Source of the DNA: Tigriopus japonicus
Lineage: Eukaryota > Arthropoda > Copepoda > Harpacticoida > Harpacticidae
Reading direction: 5' to 3'
NCBI GenBank assembly: GCA_010645155.1
Contig: CM021317.1
Coordinates: 3,150,495 to 3,214,494 of the forward strand
Length of the DNA: 64,000 nucleotides
Positions 23,701-31,879 of the stretch are shown here, piece after piece. The translations under genes were made by a program, and so were the position numbers. Under the pieces are notes generated by a model, which was not told the DNA's origin, did not search any database, and was given only the letters and a program-made list of their open reading frames with translations. The number at the start of each line of letters is the position of its first letter. Within the stretch, counting starts at the first letter, position 1.

Positions 23701-24118
23701 ATGCTCGCAGCACGGTCCTCTCTAGGAGGTTCATCTAAGATGTGATCACAATATATTTCAAATCGCTCGAGCCATTGTTCAAAAGCCCTAGCAACGTCGG
23801 TTCCATGGTCTTGTGGGTTAAAAGGAGGTGGTCCATTTGTAGGCAGGGGGACCATTCTTTGTGACGCGTGGGTTCGTCTAACGTCGTTCGCCAGTGAAAT
23901 AACTACCATTTGGGTGTTTAGGACCTATATTTAGACATAAGTATTTATATATAAGAAAAGGAAGAATAGTTTAGATTAGATATTAAGATTTACCCCCAGC
24001 CTTTGTCCGAGTTCTTTATACGTTGGAAGTTGTTAGCCGACTCAGGGGAAAGGTATTTTTGGAAACGCACTTCCTAATTAGCACCGTTCTTCGAATGTTG
24101 GATTGTCAGGTTGTAACG
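20749..24118 (-). mobile_element. Ty3/gypsy element lacking integrase, with intact TSD
   Basis: LTRs of 224 bp at 20749-20972 and 23895-24118 differ at 4 positions. They are flanked by identical CTTGC (20744-20748 and 24119-24123). On the minus strand the LTR starts TGTTACAACC in the 3' copy (CG instead of CA at the outer edge of the 5' copy). After one base the primer-binding site TGGCGAACGACGTTAG follows, and an AAAATTTGGGAGTAG run abuts the 3' LTR. Between them lies a single open gag-pol frame that stops at the LTR edge. The element is complete in its ends but has no integrase domain. Confidence 0.9.
20973..23855 (-). CDS. Gag-protease-RT-RNase H polyprotein without integrase
   Basis: This frame is open for about 960 codons. 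The order is: gag domain (about residues 20-230 of the longest reading); two zinc knuckles (CYRCGSKQLHNLESC and CSVCKKPGHFAAVC); aspartic protease with VPDSGAQINVIP; reverse transcriptase with FSKLDFRSSFHQL, LPMGVKPASGEF and a catalytic box IHDDIIIAG; and RNase H with FLFVDAHRDG and VTDHKPLLPI, ending in a DFFSRRP-type boundary. About 50 residues later it stops with TAG at 20973-20975, directly against the LTR. No HHCC or DDE integrase core exists. I prefer the start at 23855 (MVPLPTNG): the upstream ATG at 23909 lies in the LTR and is absent from the other LTR. The missing part, not decay, is the odd feature, since no stop or frameshift interrupts the rest. Confidence 0.85.
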   Translation of the reverse strand: MVPLPTNGPPPFNPQDHGTDVARAFEQWLERFEIYCDHILDEPPREDRAASIRFLKSKKKKLLWFIGENGLRDIQAGCPNVRSDEDKTYDDIIETLRRQYRPKSSRWQAIVHYRALRQETGETISKFAERCRRSAELCGFDSQEFNEGNPVTMATKIQLVLGTSNQTLRDAVIQKNWCLEEAITNGTLFEDSALASHSLKNGNGSVFPQHAQMLETNKISGPYSKSFKRQAGIKSHKLECYRCGSKQLHNLESCPARNITCSVCKKPGHFAAVCRTSQRSKTRSKTKKRSPLDTRARYSKHDKTTARTRASSPSSEEGDNSPSSDEETHYLKVFTAENKSSRPSSSPQVRVEIEGVPITGVPDSGAQINVIPKRLAPRSLLANIRPTKVKIKPYGTSSDPISPIGVGTADVTWNGITLASKWYVVEDLPSRPMIPLISCNTCTSLGIITINLPGYQVDQLIHSVSSASTTFSKSAKFRPVFEGVGLLREHHVELHLVDNPRPVACPPRYVPFHLEAKVEQEIQKMLTEDIVELHRGPAPWVSNIQVAPKDDGQIRITVDLRNLNKNLIDTHVPIPTIDSIKARLVGMKVFSKLDFRSSFHQLALAPSSMPLTVFRVRGQLYHFKRLPMGVKPASGEFMRAIQDHFSDIPGLHAIHDDIIIAGATTIEHDESLKLFFERLLIKGMTLNLEKCVFGQSEIPFWGMRVSGEGVKPDPEKAKALQDAAPPKTKDELVSFLCMARSNSDFIPFIARETPHLRSLTTKHAKFQWTNIHQKEFDNLRNSLHKSACLTFFQTSLPTFLFVDAHRDGLCAILCQGENIGCLKTVAISSRATTSVEKRYPQIDLEAMAVDHGLRKMKIYLVGNPNVTIVTDHKPLLPILKGTRSGSVRTDRIILRHQDVAYNIVWRAGKLNPADFFSRRPTPLNQLPPEDLSATEESDSVTTQVSSQVQINQKRVAKIWE

Positions 24119-24900
24119 CTTGCCCTCTTGAGTTCAAAAATGGCATTGCTGGCCTTCGTGAATGTCTGCATCTGAATTTTGGATAATGGGGAAGGGCCCG
24201 AGGTCTCGACAGCCAAGTCTAAGGCAACGCCAGCTGTCGCATTAAGGCTTTTTCTTTCGAGCTTCACTTGCAATGTGATTACTTAGGAAAGTTCAATGAG
24301 CAGTTCTACGAGTAGGAAGAGATACTTGTAAGGCTTAGATTGGTAATCAAAGACCAAAAAAGTTCGATTTAATAATGAGTAATAGAGAAGTCAAAGTCAT
24401 AAAGGGATGTTGTTACTTCACGAACTCCAAGTGGTTTCCCGGTAACATAAAAAATCCTCACGCAACCTCCCCAGCTGCTGTGGAAGCTGTCGTGATGCGG
24501 AGTATGTGGATTAGGGACTACAAACTATACAGACCATTTTTATGAATATTGGAAGGTCAAGAAGGTCCCTCCAGATTACTGCCGGGCGGATTTCTATGGA
24601 CAGTGAGTCGGGAAATAGCCAATGGTGAAAGTGATTCGAGGAGATTCCATTTGGTAGTAGAGCCGAGTGAAGAATCGTTGCACCACCGATTGTTTCTTTA
24701 TGTTGTTTCTTGCCTTGCACATTCGAAGCTCTTCTAATGTTGCGAATGTTGGTTGGGGTCATGGGCTTGCTACTGTCGTTTTGGTCTAACAAAACTGTAA
24801 AACGTTTTGTTAGGCTTTAGTTCCTTGGTCAATGGAGCGGTTCTAAAGGTGTTCAGAGAATACAGGACAGCAACATGATCGTTTTCATCTCGCTTTCCAA
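24119..24900. other. Transposon-derived or intergenic sequence, unassigned
   Basis: The minus-strand frame at 24511-24792 contains a SSKPMTPTN-like stretch and could be a degraded continuation of the gag fragment to its right. I cannot assign it to a family with confidence, and no other feature is visible. Confidence 0.3.
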
Positions 24901-24901
24901 A

Positions 24902-25339
24902 TCAAAGATGGCATTTCACATCACAACAATGATTCTCCTGAAAAGGAGTAACACACTTGATGCAAACAAACCGCTTTTTGCATACGGTTTTCCATTGCTT
25001 TAAGGTCATGGATAATCCTCTTCGACATCGACTTATGTAATGATTCGGATACTTGGGATCACAGATGAGACAATCTATCTCTTTCAATGGAGCCTTCTTG
25101 GATGAGGTTTGATGTTTGGTCTCATTGAAGGCCACGGAGTAGAGCCTTTTAACGGGTCGGTCAATCTTGGAAGTCGATTGCTTAAGTTGAGCAGTTAGTA
25201 GACGTAGCCAGGCATTAAATTGCTCATAATTATTGACCATATCACATTTCCACATGGGAATCCTCTTCTTGACAGTCTCACATTTCAATTGGTAGTCCTT
25301 CTTCAGTTGAATCTTGTGTTCATCCCACTTGTTCTCCAT
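24902..25339 (-). pseudogene. Gag fragment with BEL/Pao-like zinc-finger tail
   Basis: The frame opens with a charged helical region (about residues 1-90). It continues with CLICDPKYPNHYISRC, then CKKRFVCIKCVTPFQENHCC, then CDVKCHL. This succession of C..C...H....C units with an intervening R/K-rich segment resembles the zinc-finger tail of BEL/Pao gag proteins rather than a gypsy knuckle. It begins 4 bp after the stop of the gypsy-type protease at 25344-25748, so two unrelated element pieces seem to be joined here. BEL/Pao identity is by pattern only. Confidence 0.5.
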
Positions 25340-25343
25340 TTCC

Positions 25344-25748
25344 TTAGAGATTAGACTGGTTAGGTAAACTTCCTAAGTTTACCAGGTCGTGCCAACTCGC
25401 TAGAATTAATGAATTCAAATCTTTTGAAATAATGGCACTAATGTATACCGCCTTTTTATTGGGAATTTTGGCTTCCAATAAGGCTGTTCCCTCGCAATTC
25501 ATTCTTTGTCCATTCGCAGCTCGCAGAAATTCCTTCTTTTTTGAATAAGGAATTCTGTACTTTTGGGCAATATCATAAGCAATAACGGTGCGGGTTGCTC
25601 CAATGTCGGGTACCACAAAGTTTGAAAATTTGTTTTGTCCTACCGTGAACTCGATGGCCAACTTGGGTATTGGCTTACTTTTGGGTACCGTTGCGGGTTT
25701 CATTGTGGACAAGGTGTTACATTCATCTTGAGACTCATTGTTTGGCAT
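25344..25748 (-). pseudogene. Gypsy aspartic protease fragment (left part of split element)
   Basis: A 134-codon frame carries a retroviral-type aspartic protease with the active site changed to VPDIGATRTVIA and a downstream ILASWHDLVNLGSLP. This matches the layout of the protease at 1866-4349 (LPDSGCTETLIS ... ILISWHHMIELGMLP), so both belong to one gypsy family. Ile at the usual Ser/Thr position of the catalytic triplet would impair catalysis. In minus-strand order it follows the gag and zinc knuckle at 30304-31400 once the 4.4-kb insertion between them is ignored. Confidence 0.75.
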
Positions 25749-25874
25749 TGGTGAAGATAATCGCGAAGGAGCTCGAGAAGAAACTTTTAATTGAGGTCTC
25801 GATGAGCCACGATTAAAATTGATCTATGATCTTTGAACGTTTGGGATTCCACTCTTTTAAACAAATCATGGTGG

Positions 25875-25933
25875 TGTAGTCACCCTGGATTTCTGATAAG
25901 AATAAACTAGTCTGAACTTGTTACTCCTCTTCA
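25875..25933 (+). repeat. 5' LTR (59 bp)
   Basis: Identical to 30241-30299. One base (C) separates it from the primer-binding site. Sequence on its left does not match that left of the 3' copy, so the LTR really is this short. Confidence 0.9.
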
Positions 25934-25989
25934 CTGGTGACCCCGACGTGATCCTCCGTTGAAGGATCGCCTATATTTCTTATTTAGTG

Positions 25990-26958
25990 ATGAGTGAAGA
26001 CGAAAAAAAGTCACCCCATATTCCGGCGGATCGTAAACAACCGCTTTATACGATGAGTGATCTCCAAGATGGAATTGCGTCCGCCGTTCGAGCAGCGTTA
26101 GCCGTTACTACGCCAACGGGCATTGACACCCCTGTTATTGGTGCGGTGTCCCCCAAACTTCCCTCTTTCGACCCGGAGGACGTCGAATTATGGTTTGCAG
26201 CGGTGGAAGAAGAATTCAAGGTTAAAGGAATTTCTGCCGACAGCACTAAATACTCCCACGCTCTAGCTGTAATAGATTCCTCATCTCGTCGTCTGATAGG
26301 TGATATAATGCTCTTGCCTGCGTCTCCGACGGTCAAGAAATATCAAGAAATCAAGTCAAGGCTCATTCAAGCTTTTGGATCCTCCCTTGAACAACGAATA
26401 CAACGTATCTTAGATCTTCCTCCATTAGAACCTTCAGAGAAGCCATCGATATGGTTGGCTCGCATTCGCTCAATTGCTGGCAGTAATGTTAGTCTTGATG
26501 GCCCTTGGCCTTTTGTCATTCTTTTGAGGAAATTGCCAGCTCCTGTTCGTGAACTAGCTTCGATTAAAAACTTAAATTCAATTGATGAGGTTATTCAAGT
26601 TGCCACTGACCTTTGGCGATCTACCCAAATAAATTCTACTCAAATTTGCGGTGTTCGGCTTGGAGAGAGATCCCACATCGACGGGATTTGTCCCTACCAT
26701 CAGGAGCACGGTTTCAATGCTTGGTCTTGCGTTTCACCTTGCAAACTGGCTCGTCATGTTCGCAAGTCTCCTGTTTCTTTAAACTATGAAACGAAAAGGC
26801 AGAGCAAAACTCCAATGATGAAAGGATTTAACTCGGAAAAAACGAAAAAACACCCTTTAAATTGGAAAAAAATCAATTCTGCTCAATGTGGCGAAGACCC
26901 ATCTCTAGATGTTGGTGCAATTTCTCCCTCGGGGGAAGCTCGTGCCGATCTTCAATAA
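25990..26958 (+). CDS. Gag of the CsRn1-type element
   Basis: The product is 322 residues from the ATG at 25990. A start-proximal acidic stretch (MSEDEKK) is followed by a helical capsid-like domain (about residues 50-215, with KLPSFDPEDVELWF near its start, as in many retroelement gags). A zinc-binding CPYHQEHGFNAWSCVSPC box lies near residue 237. Its spacing C-x2-H-x9-C-x3-C is the CHCC form reported for the CsRn1 clade. The tail is basic. The product would package the element RNA into particles. The frame ends with TAA at 26958; pol lies in another frame, so expression of pol would need frameshifting or internal initiation. Confidence 0.85.
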   Translation: MSEDEKKSPHIPADRKQPLYTMSDLQDGIASAVRAALAVTTPTGIDTPVIGAVSPKLPSFDPEDVELWFAAVEEEFKVKGISADSTKYSHALAVIDSSSRRLIGDIMLLPASPTVKKYQEIKSRLIQAFGSSLEQRIQRILDLPPLEPSEKPSIWLARIRSIAGSNVSLDGPWPFVILLRKLPAPVRELASIKNLNSIDEVIQVATDLWRSTQINSTQICGVRLGERSHIDGICPYHQEHGFNAWSCVSPCKLARHVRKSPVSLNYETKRQSKTPMMKGFNSEKTKKHPLNWKKINSAQCGEDPSLDVGAISPSGEARADLQ

Positions 26959-27029
26959 ACCCCATGAAGGTCGGCAAATCATCCACTGAACATCAGATCC
27001 TCGCCCTTTTCTATGCTCAAGATTGCTAG

Positions 27030-30000
27030 ACACAGATAAAATATCTCATCGACTCTGGAGCCGAAGTTTCTGTTGTGCCAGTCACGCCCGCTGAAATGAA
27101 CAAGCCGATGACTCGCCCTCTCACGGCGGCAAATAAAACAAAAATTAATACTTGGGGTTTCCGCTCTCATCCTTTAAATCTCGGCCCAAAAGAAATCTTA
27201 TGGAGATTCGTGGTGGCTGATGTCCAAAATGTAATCCTTGGGAGCGATTTTCTACGTGAATCTGGTTTATTACTTGATGTTCGTGGTCAACGGTTAATCG
27301 ATCCGGATTGCCCGAGCACAATTGTTCCGTTAATATCAACAGGCCTAAAATTTGGATGTGTGTCCGGTTTGGAATGTTTTCAAGTCGCCGAAAATTCTTA
27401 TCTGCAATTATTGGGTGAATTTCCGTCACTTTCGACCCCAACATTTAGAGACACTACTGTAGCTCATGGTGTCACTCATTATATTGAAACAGTCGGTCCA
27501 TTGCCCCATGCAAAACCAAGACGGTTAGATTCCAAGAGATTCATGGCTGCAAAAATTGCCATGGAAGAGAGCTGCAAGCTTGGAATTGCGAGACGATCAA
27601 AATCCGCCGTTGCTAGCCCGATTGTAGTTGTTCCTAAATCTGATGGCTCATGGAGGATATGTGGAGACTATGTGGCGTTGAACGCTGTGACCATCCCTGA
27701 TAAATACCCCTTGCCTCACATCCTGGATTTCACTGCGAGCCTCCATGGAAAGACGATTTTCAGTAAAATCGATCTAATGAAAGGATACAACCAGATTCCA
27801 GTTGAATCATCACACATTTACAAAACGGCTGTCACTTGCCCATTCGGTTTATTTGAGTACCCAAGAATGCCATTCGGTTTACGGAATGCAGGGAATACGT
27901 TCCAACGAATGATGGATGCCATCCTTGGAGATCTACCATTTGTGTTTTGCTATTTGGATGACTTGCTCGTTTCTAGCAGCTCTCCTGAAGAACACAAATC
28001 CCACCTACGATCCGTATTCAATAGACTCGCAACGCATGGTCTTGTAATCAGCCCTCATAAGTGTGAATTTGGTAAACCAAGTTTGAATTTCCTTGGACAT
28101 TTTGTCGATGGTTCAGGTGCTTTCCCTCTACAAGATAAAGTGGCCGCTATTCGCCAATTTCCCTTTCCTCAAACGGTTCGAGCCCTCCAGGAGTTCATAG
28201 GGATGATCAATTTCTACTGAAGATTTATCCCACACATAGCCCAAACGTTATTACCACTTTACCGCATTTTGGCTGCAACAGGAAAATCGAACTGTAAAGC
28301 AAGTAAAGCTCTCGTTACTTGGGATGATGAAGCTACTTCTTCTTTCCAATGTTCCAAGGATGCCCTCGCAGATGCAACAATGCTTGTACACCAAGATCCC
28401 GAAGCCGATCTCGCATTAACAACAGATGCCTCTGATAAAGCGGTTGGAGCAGTTTTGGAACAACGCTCAAAGAGTCCTGGCGCTCTCTGGCAGCCTTTAG
28501 CCTACTTTAGCAAGAAGTTACGTTCCCCGGAGCTCAGTTATAGTGCTTACGACCGTGAGTTGCTGGCTATTAAATTGGCTGTGCGACATTTTCGTTGGCA
28601 GTTAGAAGCCAGAGAATTTGTGGTTTTTACTGATCATATGCCTCTGACTTTTGCTCTGAATCGCCGAAGTCCTTCTTGGACTGCCCGTCAACAACGAACA
28701 TTGTCTGAGCTAAGCACTTATTCCCTGGCAATACGTCATATATCAGGCAAGTCAAATTTCGTGGCAGATGCCCTCTCTCGAGCCCCAACCAATACCACCG
28801 ATTGTAAGACTTTGGGCGAAGTAACCTCCATACGCAACTCGGTCGATTTCCATGAACTTGCCAAAGCTCAACTATCCGATCCTGAATTCGAAAAGATCAA
28901 GCCGTCTGAAAGTAGTTTGGTCTGGCAAGACATTACGTTGGAAGACACAACACGCACGCTTTTGTGTGATGTGTCGCAAGATCGTCATCGCCCTTGGGTT
29001 CCAGCTTCTTTGCGGCGACAAGTTTTTGACACCATACATTGCCTTAGCCATCCATCAATTCGTTTGATTGTTCGTATGGTTTGCAATCGTTTTGTGTGGC
29101 ACGGAATGGCGTCTCAATGCCGGAAATGGGCCCGAGAGTGTTTAGATTGTCAAAAGGCTAAAATTCAACGACATGTAAAAGCTCCACCCGCTGTCTTCGA
29201 GGTTCCATCAGAAAGATTCAGTCATGTTCATGTTGATTTGGTTGGACCCCTCCCATGTAGCCAGGGATTCACACATATATTGACAGTTGTGGATCGTTTT
29301 ACTCGATGGCCAGAGGCGTTGCCTCTCTCCTCAACGGATACCATCTCTGTTGCTAGAGCCTTGTTAAATGGTTGGATTTCACGATATGGTGTTCCAAAAC
29401 ACATCACTTCAGATCGAGGAGCACAATTCACCAGCCGCCTATGGGATTCTCTGGGTAACCTCTACGGTTCTACCCTTCACAGGACTACCTCATATCACCC
29501 ATGCTCCAATGGCCTAGTGGAACGATTCCATCGCCATTTGAAATCTAGCCTAAGAGCTGTTGTGTCTGATGCTGGAGGAGCATGGTTCGACAACCTTCCA
29601 TGGGTGCTCCTAGGAATTCGGACTGCCGTAAAGGAAGATCTTGGTGTGTCTTCGGCAGAGATGGTATTTGGATCTACAACAGTTGTTCCAGGAGATTTTC
29701 TTCCGAGACAGACGGTTCCCACGTCACATAGTGAGCATTTACGACAATTACGTGAAATTGTGGGCTCTCTTACTCCATTTCCAACCAGCCGTCACGCCAA
29801 CGTATCCACATTTATTCCTAAGGATCTTAAAGATGCTCAATATGTTTTTGTTCGGCGAGGCCCCTCGGCTGGCCCCCTTCAGTCCCCATATCTCGGTCCT
29901 TACAAAGTTTTGCGAGCGGGAAATAAAACCTTTACCCTAGATTATGGCGGGAAAGAGGAGGTTATTTCTGTGGATCGGCTCAAACCAGCTCATGTAGATG

Positions 30001-30161
30001 TCTCCATTCCAGTTCCATTACATCAACCTTCAAAACGTGGACGCCCTTCACGAAATTCGGAATTTTCTCCCACGCCTTCTGCAGAGCGACCAATATCTCA
30101 TACTTTACCACGACGAAACCCTCCAAGAAAATCGCGTCCTCGTGAATTTGTCAGTGCATGA
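27030..30161 (+). pseudogene. Pol of the CsRn1-type element, two in-frame stops
   Basis: The frame covers a protease (IDSGAEVSVVP, about 27048), a reverse transcriptase (FSKIDLMKGYNQIPV; catalytic CYLDDLLVSS near 27950), RNase H (LTTDASDKAVGAVLEQ; FTDHMPLTFAL), the integrase zinc domain (HCLSHPS...CLDCQKAK), and the integrase core with Asp in VHVDLVGPL, Asp in TSDRGAQF and Glu in NGLVERFHRHL. A GPY-like tail near the C-terminus reads LGPYKVLRAGNKTF...DRLKPAH. A TAG at 27027 closes the frame upstream of the protease, and a TGA at 28218-28220 interrupts it between RT and RNase H. The rest is open and the catalytic residues are kept, so inactivation looks recent. Confidence 0.88.
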
Positions 30162-30240
30162 TTTTTTTTTTCTCTTTCGTCGTTCTTTTTCTTTTCCTTT
30201 TATTTGATTTGTCACAGGTACTCCTCACTGGGGGGAGTTC

Positions 30241-30299
30241 TGTAGTCACCCTGGATTTCTGATAAGAATAAACTAGTCTGAACTTGTTACTCCTCTTCA
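30241..30299 (+). repeat. 3' LTR (59 bp)
   Basis: Identical to 25875-25933. The preceding bases read ACTGGGGGGAGTTC, the polypurine tract. The following GTGG is the target duplication. Confidence 0.9.
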
Positions 30300-30303
30300 G
30301 TGG

Positions 30304-31400
30304 TATGGCTATTATTGGCACAGTTTTTGCATTATACCTTATCTTTGGTACAATTGGTACATCGATGTTTACCGGAACCACATCGAAAACACTTATTTTT
30401 GCAATGATCTGGCAATCCAATGTTGTGCCCTTGGAAAGAAAAATTGTGATTCCACTTTTTCTTGAATTTTTGCACTTGTCTTGTTTCAGAATCGGAAGAT
30501 TGAGTACAAGACTTTTTATTATAGTGTCACTTCCCACGTAGTAATTTTCTTTCGAATATCTTCAAAGCTGGGTTTTTTCAACTCCAATAATTTGGTGAGC
30601 AGTTTATCTTCCTTAATACCAGTTAACACCCGAAAAACTTGGAGTTCATCTGATGTTAGACTTGGCAGATCGGCTTCGTAACTGAGTTGAATTAATTTTG
30701 CCACAAAATTGGACGGTGTTTGATCCTGTTTTCTTGTGTAACGGAAATATTCTAGTCTCCGAGCAAATAAAGGGTATCTCAATGCGAATTCTTCTTCAAT
30801 TGGTTTTATCATTCCGTTGTCCCCAAAAATTTTCATGAAGGGATCAATTTTTAAATCAATTTTAACTTCTAATTCTGGGTCGATGAATTATTTAACGTAT
30901 TCCTGTTGTTCTTTGATTGATGATGTGCTTTCTAAATCATTCGAGGTGAAAAATGAATTGAGTTTCTTAATCCAAGATCGTAATTCAATCGGATTATTTT
31001 CCAAAGACAAAATCGGAGGAGCCAAGGTCGTATTCATTGGAGCTTTCATCATTCCTCGGCTTGGTAAAGATATTGGCATTGCTGTCGGAACTTGATCGGT
31101 TTCTTTCATCGCAGTCGCCATCTTTTCCAGTACGTTATCTTTTTCCGAAATAACGTCATTCATTTTAGCCTCCCATTCCTTAACATTTGAAGGTTCCACC
31201 AGAATCATGCATTTACTATATGCATGTTCAATTTTTACGAAGGATTCTTCAAATTCCTGAAACTCTTTCTTGACTTGTTCTGTCGCAAATACAGATGGAT
31301 TTTTCTGTATGTTATCAATTGCTTTATCGAACGAACTTTTTGCCCTTGAAAAATGTCCTCGAAATGCTCTCGCTGAGCGTTTTGCGTGTTCCAGTACTGC
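30304..31400 (-). pseudogene. Gag of an old gypsy element (right part of split element)
   Basis: Several minus-strand frames (31208-30888, 30836-30519 and a further one to 30304) read as one gag broken by stops and shifts. ELRSWIKKLNSFF, IFGDNGMIKPIEEEF and TPSNFVAKLIQLSYEADLPSL...LRVLTGIKEDKLL-like blocks align in order with the gag at 1866-4349. A knuckle-like CFRCGSGKHRCTNC lies near 30370-30410. The element continues at 25870 on the other side of the CsRn1-type insertion with its protease. Its LTRs were not found. Confidence 0.75.
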
Positions 31401-31879
31401 TTCATCTCCAATGTCAGTGACAGTGGCACCATCCCTTTAGAAGCTTCAATCATAATGGGATCCTTTTTGTCAAACCTGGTTCTTATCGAGAGCACTGAAC
31501 ACTTGCACTTTTTTTAAAAGCAGTCCCATTCACGGGCAAAAACCCAATCCGTAGCCTCTTTAATCGAATCGAATTCCTTACAAACGAGGTTAGGATCGTC
31601 CTTGGCAGGTGGAATAACGAGCTCCTAAAATGGTTTCAAATACATTCTTTCATGACCGTTCCATTCAAATGAGGCCTATCATATTGTATTTCAAATGACT
31701 AACCAAACAGGTATTCGATTTCACATGCCTTCTGCGCGTTACCAAATCCTTGAATATTTTCTTGCACTTGAAGCAATGACATACAATTGGATGATCCATT
31801 TCAAATTCACATGAACAACCACTTTACAGGTTGGGATCATTCGGACGGAAAAAGTGGAGATAGTGAGCGTTGATTTCTC

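Larger units (their letters stand above)
25875..30299 (+). mobile_element. CsRn1-type Ty3/gypsy element with 59-bp LTRs
   Basis: Identical 59-bp LTRs (25875-25933 and 30241-30299) start TGTAGTCACC and end CTCTTCA. The 4-bp target duplication GTGG lies at 25871-25874 and 30300-30303. The primer-binding site TGGTGACCCCGACGTGAT (25935) is of the tRNA-Trp type known from the CsRn1 clade, and the polypurine tract GGGGGGAG precedes the 3' LTR. Gag carries a C-x2-H-x9-C-x3-C box instead of CCHC, another CsRn1-clade mark. Pol has protease, RT, RNase H and integrase in order but two in-frame stops, so this copy looks inactive. It split an older minus-strand gypsy element. Confidence 0.92.

Noticed and set aside
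23853..23909. Start of the integrase-less polyprotein at 23909
   Set aside because: That ATG lies in the 5' LTR before the primer-binding site and is absent from the 3' LTR; the next ATG at 23855 is more likely.
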